From positions 66,909,691-66,973,690 of the forward strand of contig OW240924.1 in NCBI GenBank assembly GCA_933207985.1: DNA of 64,000 nucleotides, read 5' to 3'. The notes beneath the pieces were generated by a model. The model was not told where the DNA came from. It did not search any database and was given only the letters and a program-made list of their open reading frames with translations. Every line of letters begins with the position of its first letter. The first letter of the stretch is position 1. Below, piece by piece: positions 46,645 to 59,500 of the stretch. Origin of the DNA: Pelobates cultripes. Taxonomy: Eukaryota > Chordata > Amphibia > Anura > Pelobatidae. Position numbers and translations under genes: made by a program.

Positions 46645-48377
46645 ATGTTAAAACATCACTGCCACCCACTCACTGACACTACAAGGCAGAGCTCCCTCTG
46701 CAGGACAGGGAGATACTGGTTACTGAGCAGCAGACTCTTCCCCATATCCTCTAATATCAGGGCAGCTCAATTCTGGGCTGTAATCACTGTAATTAACCCC
46801 TTTTTGTTTTTTAATCTTATTTTACAAGTAACCAGTATTTATAACTCCTGCTCAGGATGTGTGTGTGTGTGGATATGTGTATGCACACATTTAGTCCTTA
46901 TTTTTTTTTGCATTGTACTTTTTGATTTCAGACCCTAAACCATCATTTTTCAGAAAAGCAACTAACACAGGGATGTGGACTCTGTCATGTCCCATCCTCT
47001 GGCATGCACACACCTCCTGCAAATCATGTTCTAATAATGCAGCTGTGACTTTAACTAGGTTTTATCTATTGACAAGTTTCACCAGAACTTTGAAGGACTT
47101 GTATCAGCTAGCATTGTCCTATGTTCTCCCAGAATAGGTTGTTGTATATTGTGCTCTGCCGATCTCCACAAGCTGTTATCTTTTGCAAGGATGAACATTT
47201 GGCAGTGTTAACTCTCTCAGTGCCTGGCTGCCAATGAAGACATTGTGGAGATTTTTTTTAAGTTTTTTTTTTTTTTTCCTCTTGCAAGGAAGGTTTGTGT
47301 GTACTTATATATATATTTTTTTAGCATTAGTCTTGCATATACACAAGGTTTGGGTCGAACTGTAAGATTTAAAGCTTTTGTTACTTTTTTTTTTTTAATT
47401 ATTATTCAGCGGTCGCAGAATTGCAGTGTTTTTATCAGCCATATTAAAATCTGAAAGTGAAATGAATTTTACAGCTTTTTATACTGCCTCCTACTTTTCA
47501 CAAGGAAAATTTGTTTTTGTGAACTCCCCTGTCCCCCCTCCCCCCAATCTACAAAGCAACATATAGCCTGGAGTTAGAGTGGACTTACCACAAATTTGCC
47601 TTGCACAGCAGACCTTTTATTCAAACAATGGGCCGGCACATGGCTCCTTTGAATAAATAGCAACTACTGTGTCTTGGGTAAATGGGGGGGGGGGAGAAGC
47701 TGCCCGTGATTGGGCATTTGATTCCAACTTCCACTGACCACTTTGGTTGTGCTACGACCAGGCAGAAGTTCGGGGTCCTGGCACTCTGCCGTTTGCTCCT
47801 TCCCACCTCCTTCACAATCGCAGCATTCTATCACTGTGTGATATTTTGTATCTTTACTTTAACAACGAGTTAATTTATCCGAACGTTTCCCTGATTAGTT
47901 ACAACAGCTCATTGTTATTTATTTCAGCTTTTTTTTTTTTTTATGTGACAAAGGACTTTTGACGGTTTGTGGCCCGTGTGACAAATTCCAGCAATGCAGA
48001 GAGTACGTTGGTACATTCGCTTTCTTTACTATAGAGTTTCATTTTCAAGGATGAACAATCGATAACCAAACCCTCATATTTCTTTTCATATAACGCTCAC
48101 CCAGTCAAGGCAGGCTATCCCTGATATTAAGTGAAGTTAAGTTGTAGAATAAGGCTGAATGTCACATGGATTGCCATTTTAGCCTTTTTCTTGCAGTTTG
48201 AGATCTGCAGGTGATTCATTTGACATTTGTCTAGACTTTTTGTCTAGTCCCCACCTGCACCCATTTTCACCATTACTAAAACACTATTAGGTTTCTGGTG
48301 TAGCTAAATAATTTTATTTTGTGTTATGCATGGCTAAGACCGTTTCACATAATTTTTCTAGTCTTCCACAAAAGAAA

Positions 48378-48383
48378 AATAAA
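48378..48383 (+). terminator. AATAAA, STRN3 3' UTR
   Basis: A canonical hexamer on the STRN3 strand, followed by a T- and G-rich stretch from about 48390 to 48425. Confidence 0.35.
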
Positions 48384-48509
48384 TTTCTGATCAGTTTGAG
48401 AGTTTTGTAAGGTTTTTCGTTTTACAGACTGCAAATCGGCAACTTTTTAAGATTGTACCACAAATGCAGAAGTACAGTTGTTGAAAAATAATGTATATAA
48501 AATGCATAT

Positions 48510-48515
48510 AATAAA
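48510..48515 (+). terminator. Distal AATAAA, STRN3
   Basis: A canonical hexamer followed by a GT-containing stretch. It is the last one before the opposite-strand hexamer at 48552-48557, and the best candidate for the long STRN3 3' end. Confidence 0.45.
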
Positions 48516-48551
48516 TATTAAATGGTGTACCTGTATACCTGGTTGAATCGA

Positions 48552-48557
48552 TTTATT
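48552..48557 (-). terminator. Opposite-strand AATAAA, candidate distal COCH end
   Basis: TTTATT on the + strand, that is AATAAA on the COCH strand, 37 bp from the STRN3 hexamer. It would be used only if the COCH transcript extends 1.8 kb past its stop. Confidence 0.3.
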
Positions 48558-48559
48558 AT

Positions 48560-50338
48560 GAACTTAACATATTCAACACAGACAAAAATACAAAGAAAGT
48601 GATCTGAATAAGTTTCTAGCTCCTAGGCCAAGTTTAGGGTTTTGACTTCACTACATTAAAATACATTTAGTTTTTTTTAGAAGGAAAGAAAACACAGCTT
48701 TTTATAGTGTACATGGAGAACAGCAGCGCAGGACTCCGTATTTTATAAATGCATGTGCTTTCACATTTCAACTCAGAAAGTTTAGGATTCAATACGAGAA
48801 GTATTTTCATGTATACAATTGATTTTATTACAAGAATAGCCTAGACATTGTAACCACTAATTGGCTGTGGGTTTATAGTTAAACCATTTTCTAGTAATTT
48901 AGTCCGACACTCACCAGAACTGCGCAAATGGTTTCATTAAGAACAATGACAGCATCTGCAGCCTAGTGGCACCATAACCAATACACCAGTAATAAAAAAT
49001 AAAAAAAAAGACTAATCTGAATAAATGGTGTAACAACCTGAGGCTGATGTAGTGTTTATGGTGCCATTCTGTTTTTGGTAAAACAATTTGAGCACTCAGG
49101 GGGTCACCAAAGCTCAACAGCAGCCGTTCTGGTGAGAGGGGTTGTAGACAAAGAAAATCTAAATATCTTGCTTTGTGCATCTTGGGACAGTTTAGATTTT
49201 GTTAGTGCATAACACGTGTTGCTTAATTCTGGGACTACACAAAATCAACTTCAAGCCAGGGAATAATGTACATTGCTCAGAGCCACTGTCTCCTTAACCC
49301 ATTTATCAAATCTATGCATCAGTTATGATACAAGTATATACACACACATTGTTTGCATGTTTTGGCGGCTAGAAAGATAGACATTGAATGTGAGTGAGAA
49401 AATGAATAGAATCATAGTATCCCTGACAAACATCCACCTGCACAGACCATACGTATATATGTTCATTCATTCAGTCTTTGATTTGTAGGTGAAAATGTAA
49501 TGTATCTTTTACATGAACTGTTATGCTGTTCCATGTGAATGATTTCTTAGTGTTCTGAACTGAAAACGTTAGAATGTGGGTGAATTGGGTACAACACTGC
49601 CACCCTGTGGTTTTGTTTTAAACTTCTATTTATTTTTGGGTTGGTTTCATCAACATGTACTGCAAAACCAAAAGAACATCATTTTCACAATTTACAGTTA
49701 TTTGCAAAGTTTTGGCTGTCGGGAATTCAAAGTAAATTTTAGATTGTAGACCAAAATAGGTCGGTTGGAAACGTTATCTTCAGATATTTTGACCTACAAC
49801 CTGAATTCCACCTTAAATTCCTGACAAGTCGCCTTTTAGATAATACATTTGTAGTCTATCAATATCATACTGGGCAAGCGGGAAGCTACACAATGATAGG
49901 ATCTCATTAATGACACAAACGAATAACTGAAGTGTTTTATAAAAAAATATATATATAGTGCCCTTTTCCTGTTATGAAGGTCAAAGCTTTTAATGGATTT
50001 ATTCCTGTTTGCTAATAGATTAAAAGCCATAACAGCATACCCTTTGAAACTGTATAGAAAACTGTCTGAGTAATCCAGAATTTGAGCTGATACATTTTAG
50101 CAGATATGCTGTGAAAAGTAGCTAAAATGATATTGAACTCTCTCAGTGTGGCAATAACAAAAGGCTATACCTCTAAGCTGTCATTTGTTGTTCATCCCTG
50201 ACACGTTGTTAAATGCACCTCTATCTGATGTGCCTGGGTACTGCATTCACCCTGATTCCCCTGATACAGAAAAGACAGCTTGTCTATATCTTAAAACTGC
50301 CACTCGCAGTCCTCTCATAGGGGCTCTGCCCGACTTCC
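48560..50338 (-). other. COCH: COCH 3' UTR and/or short intergenic gap
   Basis: The sequence between the two facing genes. AATAAA on the - strand occurs at 49998-50003 and again near 48824-48829 and 48552-48557. Part of 48905-49150 resembles the MITE wording seen elsewhere (GGTGCCA, AACGGCTG). No coding exon was recognised. Confidence 0.4.
49998..50003 (-). terminator. First AATAAA after the COCH stop
   Basis: TTTATT on the + strand, about 340 nt downstream of the COCH stop codon. It is the nearest canonical hexamer, and so the simplest COCH 3' end. Confidence 0.45.
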
Positions 50339-50514
50339 TTACTTCTGTGCATCCAGGTAATCTCTGCAGATCCCACGAGTAATGCTGGGTGCAATTTGCT
50401 CCAGGCCTGGGAATTCTCTTGTGAAGAATGTGTGCGAGTTCTTGGGTTCAGAGGCCATGTCCTTGATGTCTTCTAGAGGTGCCCATGCTACACCAACAGA
50501 AAACACTGTTACCC
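50339..50514 (-). CDS. COCH: COCH terminal coding exon
   Basis: A 176-nt exon encoding [40 protein letters not shown] and [17 protein letters not shown], then TAA or TAG-type stop at 50341-50339. It is the end of vWFA2. The acceptor ATTTGCAG lies at 50515-50522. Confidence 0.96.
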
Positions 50515-53500
50515 CTGCAAATAGAAAAATCAGGTTAAACTCTCTCGTAAGGTACAAACTAGAGAAAATAAACTTTGGCTTTCTAGAGAAATCACCCACC
50601 TGCTGACAGTCTTAAAGGCCTTTCCAGAGCAGCTCCACATAATTGCAAAAGCCAAGATACAGAGAGTACTCTGCGGTATAGACGTTTGCACAGATGTTTT
50701 AGCTGATACGAATTAATCAGATGCCCTTTTAAGCTGTGCCCAGTGAATTGATCCTTCTTGGATTTACCAATCTCTATCAATAAATAAGACTCCACAGGTA
50801 AATTCCAGTAGGATCAATTTATACAGTTGCAGATTAAAAGGCATTTGATTTGTTCGTACCACCTGAAACACATCTGTGCAGGGCTACTCATCGCTCGGGT
50901 GGTGGTGGTGATTTTTATGTTCTTGCAAAGCATCAGGGTTTGTTCTGCCCAGATTCAGGTATACATGACAACCAGTTGGCCAAAATGAAAAATGTAATTG
51001 CCTGGTTTAATGTAAACTGAATTAATAGCTGCCTTGGGCATGTAACTTGTATAGGTTGAACAATAATGGAATAGGGGGAAATCAGTGCCCTACCTGCTCT
51101 ATGGGCAGCTGCTGCTGGACCTCTGACATCATCATAGGATTGACCATCTGTGATTATAACAAGGAAGTTCTTGTTGTGCCCATCCTTAATTGGTTCAAAG
51201 AAGTTACGGACAGCAAAATTAATAGCATCTCCCGTGGCTGTACCACCGCTCATGTAGCGGATATTTCGCAGTGCTTGCATTACTTCTTCCTTTGTGGCAA
51301 AGTCATTCAAACCAAATTCAATGCGTTGGTCATAAGTAAACTGGAGAGCTCCCACCTTAGCGCCCACATCGGAGACCTCAAAAGCACGGATTATACTCAT
51401 TATAAACTCCAACATGATGCGAAAGTTCAGGTCCCCAACGCTGCTGGAACCGTCAATCAGGAATGCGATGTTAACGGAGTTGTAACAGGTCTTGCTACAC
51501 AGAAGATTTTCATGTGAACAAAGCTTCTGTACAAGAGGTTTTGTATACTTTGTGGTGCCAAACCAACTTTGCATGGTGTAGGAGAAGAAGCTGTTGTTTC
51601 GGCAGACAGCCTAGGAGAAACCCAGAGGCAGTAAAAATAATTTAGCACACATGAGGAACCATAGCAATAAATGTTTGACTATGAAATGGTTCATATATTT
51701 TACAGTAAGAAATTCATATTTAGAAGCAGTATTTGTCAATTTAATTTAAAGCATTCTCCTTTGGAAATACTCATAATGTAACCTAGACGGGGCTGCTCTA
51801 GACATTGTGAGGCTTTAGGCGAAACTCAAACATGAGGCCCCCACTAACAACCATAGTTTTAAAAATTAAAATAAAATAGGGGTTGCTTCTTGTGTGTATA
51901 AGGAGCTGTAGTTATATTGAAGGGCGGTCTTTCAACACTGGATACAGAGAGCTGGTCTTTGTATTCAGAGTTCAGAGGCTTGCAGTGTTGCGGCTCCCTG
52001 TGCTGCTGCATTGTGAGCTCTAATGACAATAGTTCTGGCATAACTTGCAAACAAATTCAATGTGCAATTATGCTTGTCGTTTATACATGATTGCAGGGTT
52101 TTGGTTGCATAGCCTGGCAGTCGTGAATACATAAGTGCCTGCGTAAACAGGTTATTGAAAACAAACATTACATACTTACAGATAAGAAAAGTCTAGTTTT
52201 CCCCACATATTCTATAATCCCTAAGAATATATATTGTCCTATAGAATATATATGTGTTGTTCCTTGTATATGTGTGTACACACATGCGCGCTCTCTCTAC
52301 AAGGGGTGTGTATCTGTGTGTTTGTATCTAGGGCTGCAATGTGAGGATGTTATGGTATGGGCAATGCAAAGGTCAAGGGCCCACAAGAAAAATTAATTCT
52401 ATAGTGTCACTTGACCTTTGCATTGCCTATACCATACCTACCTCACATTGCAGCTATAAACACAAACATGACTGTGTGGGCATGGTGAATGTCTTTAGCT
52501 GGTAGCTGTGACAGGGTGAGTAACGGGGAAACTGTGGTTGGGTGTTGGTGAAATGATGTAAGGTCAGTATTAGAGGGCTGGGGGGGGGAGGTGAGTGTGA
52601 CAGGGCAAGTGTGGCATGGTTGGGGGATGAGTGTGACAGGAGGCATTATTGTGACAGAGTATAGCATGGTTGGGGATGGGGAATTATCACAGAGTTGAGA
52701 TGAATGTGGCATGGTTAGAGGAGGGAGTGTGACAGGGTTAAGGGGGGTTAAAGTGACAGAATGAGTGTGGCATGGTCGGGGGTGGAGTGTGCCAGAACAA
52801 GGCGAGTGTGAAAGGATTAAAGGGGGTTAAGGTGACATAGTTGTGACATGGTTCCTGTCATACTCCCTCCTCCAACCATGCCACATTCACAGTGATATTC
52901 ACCCCCTCCTTCCCGACCCTAATGTTGCCACACTTAGGATAAGTGTGGCATGGTTGGGGTCGGAGGGGGGGTGAATGTGGCATGCTTGGAGGAGGAACTG
53001 TGACAGGATTAAGGGGGATAAAGTGACAGTACTAAGTGTGACGACTTTGGGGTCGAGTTGGGGGGGTTATCACACTTAGTACGTGATACTCACCCCCCAA
53101 CCATACCACACTCATCCTGTCCCTTTAACCCCCCTTAATCCTGTCACACTCACCTCATCTTGTTCTGGCACACACCGTCCTCCAACCAGGCCACATTCAC
53201 CCCAACTCTGTGGCAACTTTGGGATCGGGTGGGGGGGTTTATCACAGAGTTTGGGTGAATGTGGCCTGGTTGGAGGGAGTGTACCGGTACAAGATGAGGT
53301 GAGTGTGACAGGATGAGTGTGGTATGGTTGGGGTGTTAGTATCACAAACCAAGTGTGGCAATGTTGGGGTCGAGAAGGGGGTGTAAATGCGGCATGGTTG
53401 GAGGAGGGAGTGTGACAAGATAAAGGAATGTTAAAGTGACAGATTGGGTGTGGCATGGTTGGGGGATGGAGTGTGTCAGAACAAGGTGAGGTGAATGTGA

Positions 53501-56500
53501 CAGTACATGATACTTGCCCCACAACCATGCCACACTCATCCTGACACTTTACCTCCCTTAATCCTGTCATACACACCTCACCTTGTTCTGGCACACCCCC
53601 ACCATGTTATTCTCACCCCCCAAACATTGCACACTCATCCTAAGTGTGGCAACATAGGGGTTGAGGGGTTATCACAGAGTTGGGGTGCATGTGCCAGAAA
53701 CAGGTGAGGTAAGTGTGACAGGATTAAAGTGGGCTAAAGGGACAGTATGAGTGTGGCATAGTTTGGGGAGAGGGGGTGTTTGAGTATCAAAGGGTTGGAA
53801 TGAATGTGACATGGTTGGAGGAGGGAGTGTGACAGTTTAAAGGGGGGTTAATGCAACAGAGTGTGGCAGGGTTTTGGGTGATTTAATGTGATATGGTAAA
53901 TGTGACAATGCAAGAGAAGGAGAGGGATACAGGACCTGGGGGAGGAGGGGGTTAAATGTGATAGGGTGAGCAGGGCCAGCGCGTTCTATAGCCGACTTAA
54001 GCAGTCGCCTAGGGAGCACCGGCCCGGGGGGCGCCAGTTTCAGTGATCCGGTAGGAGGGAAGCGCACAGTACTCCCTCCTACCTGTCACTTAGTGTAGCG
54101 TGGCCGGGTGATACAGGAGTGTCTATTTCCTGTACCCGATCGGACTGAAAGGAAGTGTTCTCTCAGTGAGCACTTCCTGTTAGTCCGGCCGTTTACAGGA
54201 AACAGACGCACCTGTACCGTGCCACGCTACAAAGAGGTAGGAGGCACAAAAGGGAAAGATGGTGGGGGAGGAGAGGCCGCTTAGGGACAGATAGTTGTCT
54301 CTCCTCCCCCTCCAAAAGGAAAGATTGGGGGGGAGGGAGAGCACGGAGGGACAGGAGGGGAGAAGAAAACACTAAGGGACAGGAGGGGAGAAGAAAACAC
54401 TAAGGGACAGGAGGGAGGGGAGACCTCTAAGGGACAGGGGGAGAAGTGGAGATGAGTCCACTAAGGGACGGGGTAAGTGGAAGAGATCATTAAGAGATGA
54501 GGGGAGTGTAAGATACACAGAGAGGCTGAGGAAGTGGTGAAAGAGAAGCACAGAAGGCTTGTGCTGGCTCTGCCTCGATCTGCCTTGTTGATATTCTTAG
54601 ACAATCCAATGCTTTCCTATTGGAAACCATTGTGATTGGTATTGAACAACACTTCCGATGATGTCAGCCAAGCAGGTACATCAGGAACTGCAGCAGCAGA
54701 CTGGAGTAAAGGTAAGATTATACTATATGTAGGGAGGAGGGGGGGTGGGGGAAGGGACTAGTTGGTGTTTTTAATACTATAGGGTCAGGAATACATGTTT
54801 GTATTCCTTGCCCTATAGTGTTTCTTTAAGGTGTATTGGGTTGTCAACTATGACATGTGTTTGATGATAGTATGGATGCATGATGGAGGAGAGATAAAAG
54901 CTAACTCAACTGTATGAGAGGCTCACCATTATGAAATCTTAGTATGGTTGTGTGTTTATCTTTAGCTGGTGCCAAACAGCATTGCATTATTTGGGAACTC
55001 TCATCCCACTGATGTAATTAAACCAGTATACTAAATATATTCTTTATCTGACCTATAGTGTAGCCCAATCAAGATTTGCCAACCAACATTTTACCCATGT
55101 TCATAGTTTAAATTAAGAAACGTTCAGGCCATATTGGCTTTTTTTTTTGTCACCTTGTCAATAAATGCCACGTCTTGCACCATTCCTAGTTCCTCGGGTG
55201 CGGGAGGGGCCACTGACACAATGAAGACGTTGATTCCGAACTCTCTGGCCACAATTCCAGCCTCCTCAATGTTATCAGAAGGCCAGCCATCTATAAACAC
55301 CACCATGACCTTTGGGATGCCTTTCCTCACTCCATTAGCAGTAGTAAAGAAGCTTTGAGCTGCGTGCTTTATCGCTTTGCCTGGCAGTGTGGAGAGGAGA
55401 GACATAGAGGTTCGGTGTTTTTTACGATTACCAAGGAGGAGGGTGAAAAAAAAAAACTGTACTGGTTGCGTTATCCATATCTACTTTGTGGACTCTTTTA
55501 CAGTTTTAGAAACGTACACACCAATATGAATAACATACTACATATCCTTTGTACAGTATTATAAAACTATTTTAGCACAAATTAATTATATATATATTTG
55601 TCCTTTTGAGAAACAATATTTTTATTCACCTATGTTAGAGTTCCCCCCTTTAAAGCTGATCTCCTTCACAGCAAACGAGACATCTTTTGAAGTAGCAAAA
55701 TCTTTGAGAAAGAACTCTGTCTTGGGCTGTTCACTGTGAATGAGAAGACGATAAGTTAGACCAGTATTTGACTGTATGAAACAGCTGCTGCCACTCAGAG
55801 AGATAGGAATCATTACCTTGCTTGCACCAGTCCAACGTGGGGCCCATCTGTGCCAATTCCCAGCATCTGCACTACCTTTGTCACAAAGAGCTTCTGCAAG
55901 TTGAATCGCCGCTGTCCAATATTATTACTGCCATCAATAATGAAGGCGATGTCAGCCTTACAGTCTGCATGAAGAGAAGAAGGTGAGGGGAGCACAGAAT
56001 AGATTAATATATGTATTTACTGTATCAGAGATTCACTGTATTCCCTTTTAGTGACAACCCGCAGTTATTTTAGTTATAATATGAAGTGTTTCCTTTAAAG
56101 AATTAGTAGCTCTGCTCTGTGTACATGGATGAAAAACTCTTCCCACATTGTGAATTATCAACAATACGGCCTTTTACTCCAGGATTGTCTACACCCTGTG
56201 ATGTTGGTTCTTTTAATCATACACTGTACCTTTGTTTCCTGTTGACTTCTCGGGTGTCTTCTTCTGACGTCTACCTGTAACCCACAAAGAAAAATATGTG
56301 AATAGCCGCAGGTATTTATCCTTGAACATTTTATCTCAACACCTACCCAACACTATATATTGTGCTTGGACACCTAACAATATATATATCAGTCTTCCTC
56401 CGATCCTCGGACTGTAAGTTCATTTGAGCAGGGATTTCTTCAAGCATTACAGAATATGTTGGCTCTACCCAAAATGTTATTACCCAAATAATCTTCAAAT

Positions 56501-59500
56501 ACAATTCACACCTCCCTGGTGTGTTAATATTTCCCCCAGAATAATCTCACTGCTACACCATCAAGTTTTCTATATTCACATCAACCTTAATGTACAATGT
56601 ATGGACATAATCTGCCTTAACCCCAATGGCTGTGGCTTAAAATAGTAATATGATTTCTACATGCCCCATGCAAGTGAAAATTAGTCTACCCCTAATAACC
56701 ACCTGTCTCATACAAAGATATTCATCAATTCTGGCTTGGGTGTACCTTATAGGAGAAGACTGAGAGGCTCAGAACCTCTCTCTTCTACAATTTAATCAGA
56801 GTCCCCACACTATTAACAGCAACAAACCTACAAAACTCAACAACTGAATTAATGATACAACCCCAAGTCAAAATAATCAGCACAGGCTAATACATTTAAA
56901 ACCCCCAACTTCACTGAAACTGGAAGAGTAATAGAGATGGGTTCACAGTAATGTGGCGTGACCAAGTTAAACCTTCAAGAGAATATATGGAAACAACATA
57001 ATACTCATATAGAAAACAGGCAGCGGAGAAGAAATGGCATGTGTCAGCAGGGAAGGCTTCCCCAGCACAATAAACATCGCCAACAACATCTCTTTAGAAT
57101 CCTTTAAGTACATCATCAACAAACAAGACACTTGGCAATGTCACAAGGATATTATCCACGAGGACGATTAGGCCTTCACTGGCAGACATCCAGGAACACT
57201 GGGGCTACATGACTAGAGCAGGAACTATCATGGGATATCTTAATATACACATGGATAAACATTAAATATCTCAATATCCACAGCATCTAACTCGGCCATA
57301 GAAAGACTGGATTTCATCCAACTGATTAACCCCTTGAGGACCAACAACTTAATTCCACTGCAGCAAACCAGCCAAAATCCTACAACAAAATTAAATTATC
57401 CATCACCTGACAATTGCGGGGATGTACAGAGCTACTAACGCACATTAAACAGAACATTCCAGTAATACAGGATGTAAGGGGACCAGATTGGATTACGATC
57501 TTCAATGGGTTAAGAACCCCATCAAAACATAGTGGCATTCTAAGTCAGTAGAACTGCATAGCACGTAAGATCAGTAGAAACACAAGCAATCATCAGGCAA
57601 CAAAATAAATACTAAATGGAGAACAACTTAAAAAGAAAGCTCCCAGACAGTACAAGACCAGCATTATCTCTTCACCAGGAATTCTCAAAATTATTTACTC
57701 TGGGTTTCAAAGATAAGAAACAAAAATAGTGAACAATGGGCAATAGTAACCTTCTCAGTCAATGGATCCATTGACTGAAAAGTAAGAAGCCATCTTCGGT
57801 GGCACAAGTAAATGATGTTGACAGTAGACTTTTATGGTAGAAGGAGCCATGTATATTTGTACAGTCCAGATTATTTTGTTAGCGAAGGTTCATAGCCATA
57901 AGGATAACCCATTTACATATGATTCGGGAGAAAGGGATGGATGTACCATGTACGAGTTATGCAGCTTATGCGAGGCAGGTATTTGCAGCAGTCAATGCAG
58001 AAATTATTTTTCCGGGTGGCTAAGTTTCTTAGAGAAAGTTTCTTAGGCTTTTGTTTCTTAGAAAAACTGCCCAATGAGCATCCAAATTTTGGGTTAATAG
58101 TTTGGGAACATTAAACTGTTAGGGGAGGTGCAGGTGTTTAAAGTTAACTTAATGGGGGTTGGGTGTCTGCAATCTGCCCTCCAGAAGAGAGTTAGAGGGG
58201 AGTGGAAAGGGAAAAGTGGGGAAGGTAAAGCATAATCGCATGTTGTCCAGGGTTTGTAATCGTGAGTGCGTTTTATGTGGCTTAGTATGCAGAAGAAGAG
58301 TGTTCCTACCACAGTAGAGAGGTGTCTCCCTTCAGCTAATGATCCCAAATCTTATGAAAAGTCTTCAGGGTATCATGATTTTGTGCTGTCAGTTTATCCA
58401 GGTGCAAACGGTCTTGGAATTTTTTGTAGATTGATTTGGAGGAGGGGATTTTAGGTGTCGCCCAGTGTTTTCGCATGGCTCTACGTGTGGCTTAAGTGAT
58501 TCTGGCTGCAAGTTTATTTTAATTCCTCGTAAGGAAATCCACAGGTTTTTATAGAAATAGTGCCCATGGATCTAATGGGTAGGGTCTGTTGAAAAGTCTA
58601 GATATTAAGGACGTTATGCTTGTCCAGAGTGTTCTGAGTTTGGGGAAGCTCCACCAGCAGTGGATGAAAGACCCTGATTCTTTGCATTGTTTCTAACATA
58701 GGTTAGAGGGAAGAAGTTTCATTGCTGCTAGACGTTGGGGAGTTAAGTACCACCTAAATAAAGAGTGTTTTATACGCTTGTTCTAAATGAGTTACACAAA
58801 TACTGATGAGGAGGTGGATTCACAGATGTCAGACAAATCTGTAGGATCATTCGGTACGCCTAGGTCTGCTTCGCAAACAGCAATGTAAGTGAGTAAGAGA
58901 TGAGTGGAAAGCGCGGCTATAGAAAGATACTTGTCCGAGATTTGCCCTTTCCAAGTGGGTGATTGGACACAATCAGACTCAAAGGAGGAGAGTGTGGAAG
59001 TACCTCCTTCATGTATCACCTGGGAATAGGGCTGTGGTGTACCACCGCCACTAAGTACCATGCCCACTGCTTATTTGTGTCTTTTTCCCTGTGTATTGTG
59101 TGATTCCCTCTGTGTTTCCCCATGTATTTGTATGCATTTCGTGTATTTTTCCTGTTCCCCATTCGGGAGAGCTCATACGAACAAAATGTTCTAAACCGCA
59201 GGGGAAATCATTAACGAATGCTCCCCTGGGGGGCTGCCGGTTCGTGTAGCCGAACGCCAACCTAGGGGGAACTTCGTATACCGAACATGCCTGCCCGTAC
59301 TGTCCCAGGTCCCCGTGTCGGAATCGCCCTACCTGCTCCTAACAGAGCTATAATCACTTCTTTCCCTACCCAGGAGCTGCAAGGCCAGGCTTGTAGCTGC
59401 CCGAGGGCAGTCTCCTCAGGGCTGCCTAAGTGGAGGTAGCCCCGGAGAAAGGCGCGAGCCAAGTGGAATCCCTGGGGCTGTGAGTCTGCTTTACAGCCAC

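Larger units (their letters stand above)
46575..48535 (+). other. STRN3: Likely STRN3 3' UTR
   Basis: About 1.9 kb after the stop codon. It holds T-rich runs, a GT tract near 46860 and a G run near 47690, and I saw no full MITE or LINE copy in it. AATAAA hexamers lie at 46639-46644, 48378-48383 and 48510-48515; the end given assumes the last is used. The extent is inference. Confidence 0.5.
51611..55153 (-). other. COCH: COCH intron with minisatellite
   Basis: A 3.5-kb intron between the vWFA1 and vWFA2 exons. It holds a foldback (52332), a two-orientation minisatellite (52490-53960), a second foldback (54097), short tandem repeats (54345) and a MITE fragment. 51620-52320 and 54835-55120 hold nothing I can name. 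Confidence 0.7.

Noticed and set aside
52443..53707. Pro/His/Thr-rich frames within the COCH intron
   Set aside because: They translate the minisatellite units in both directions; no start context, homology or splice support.
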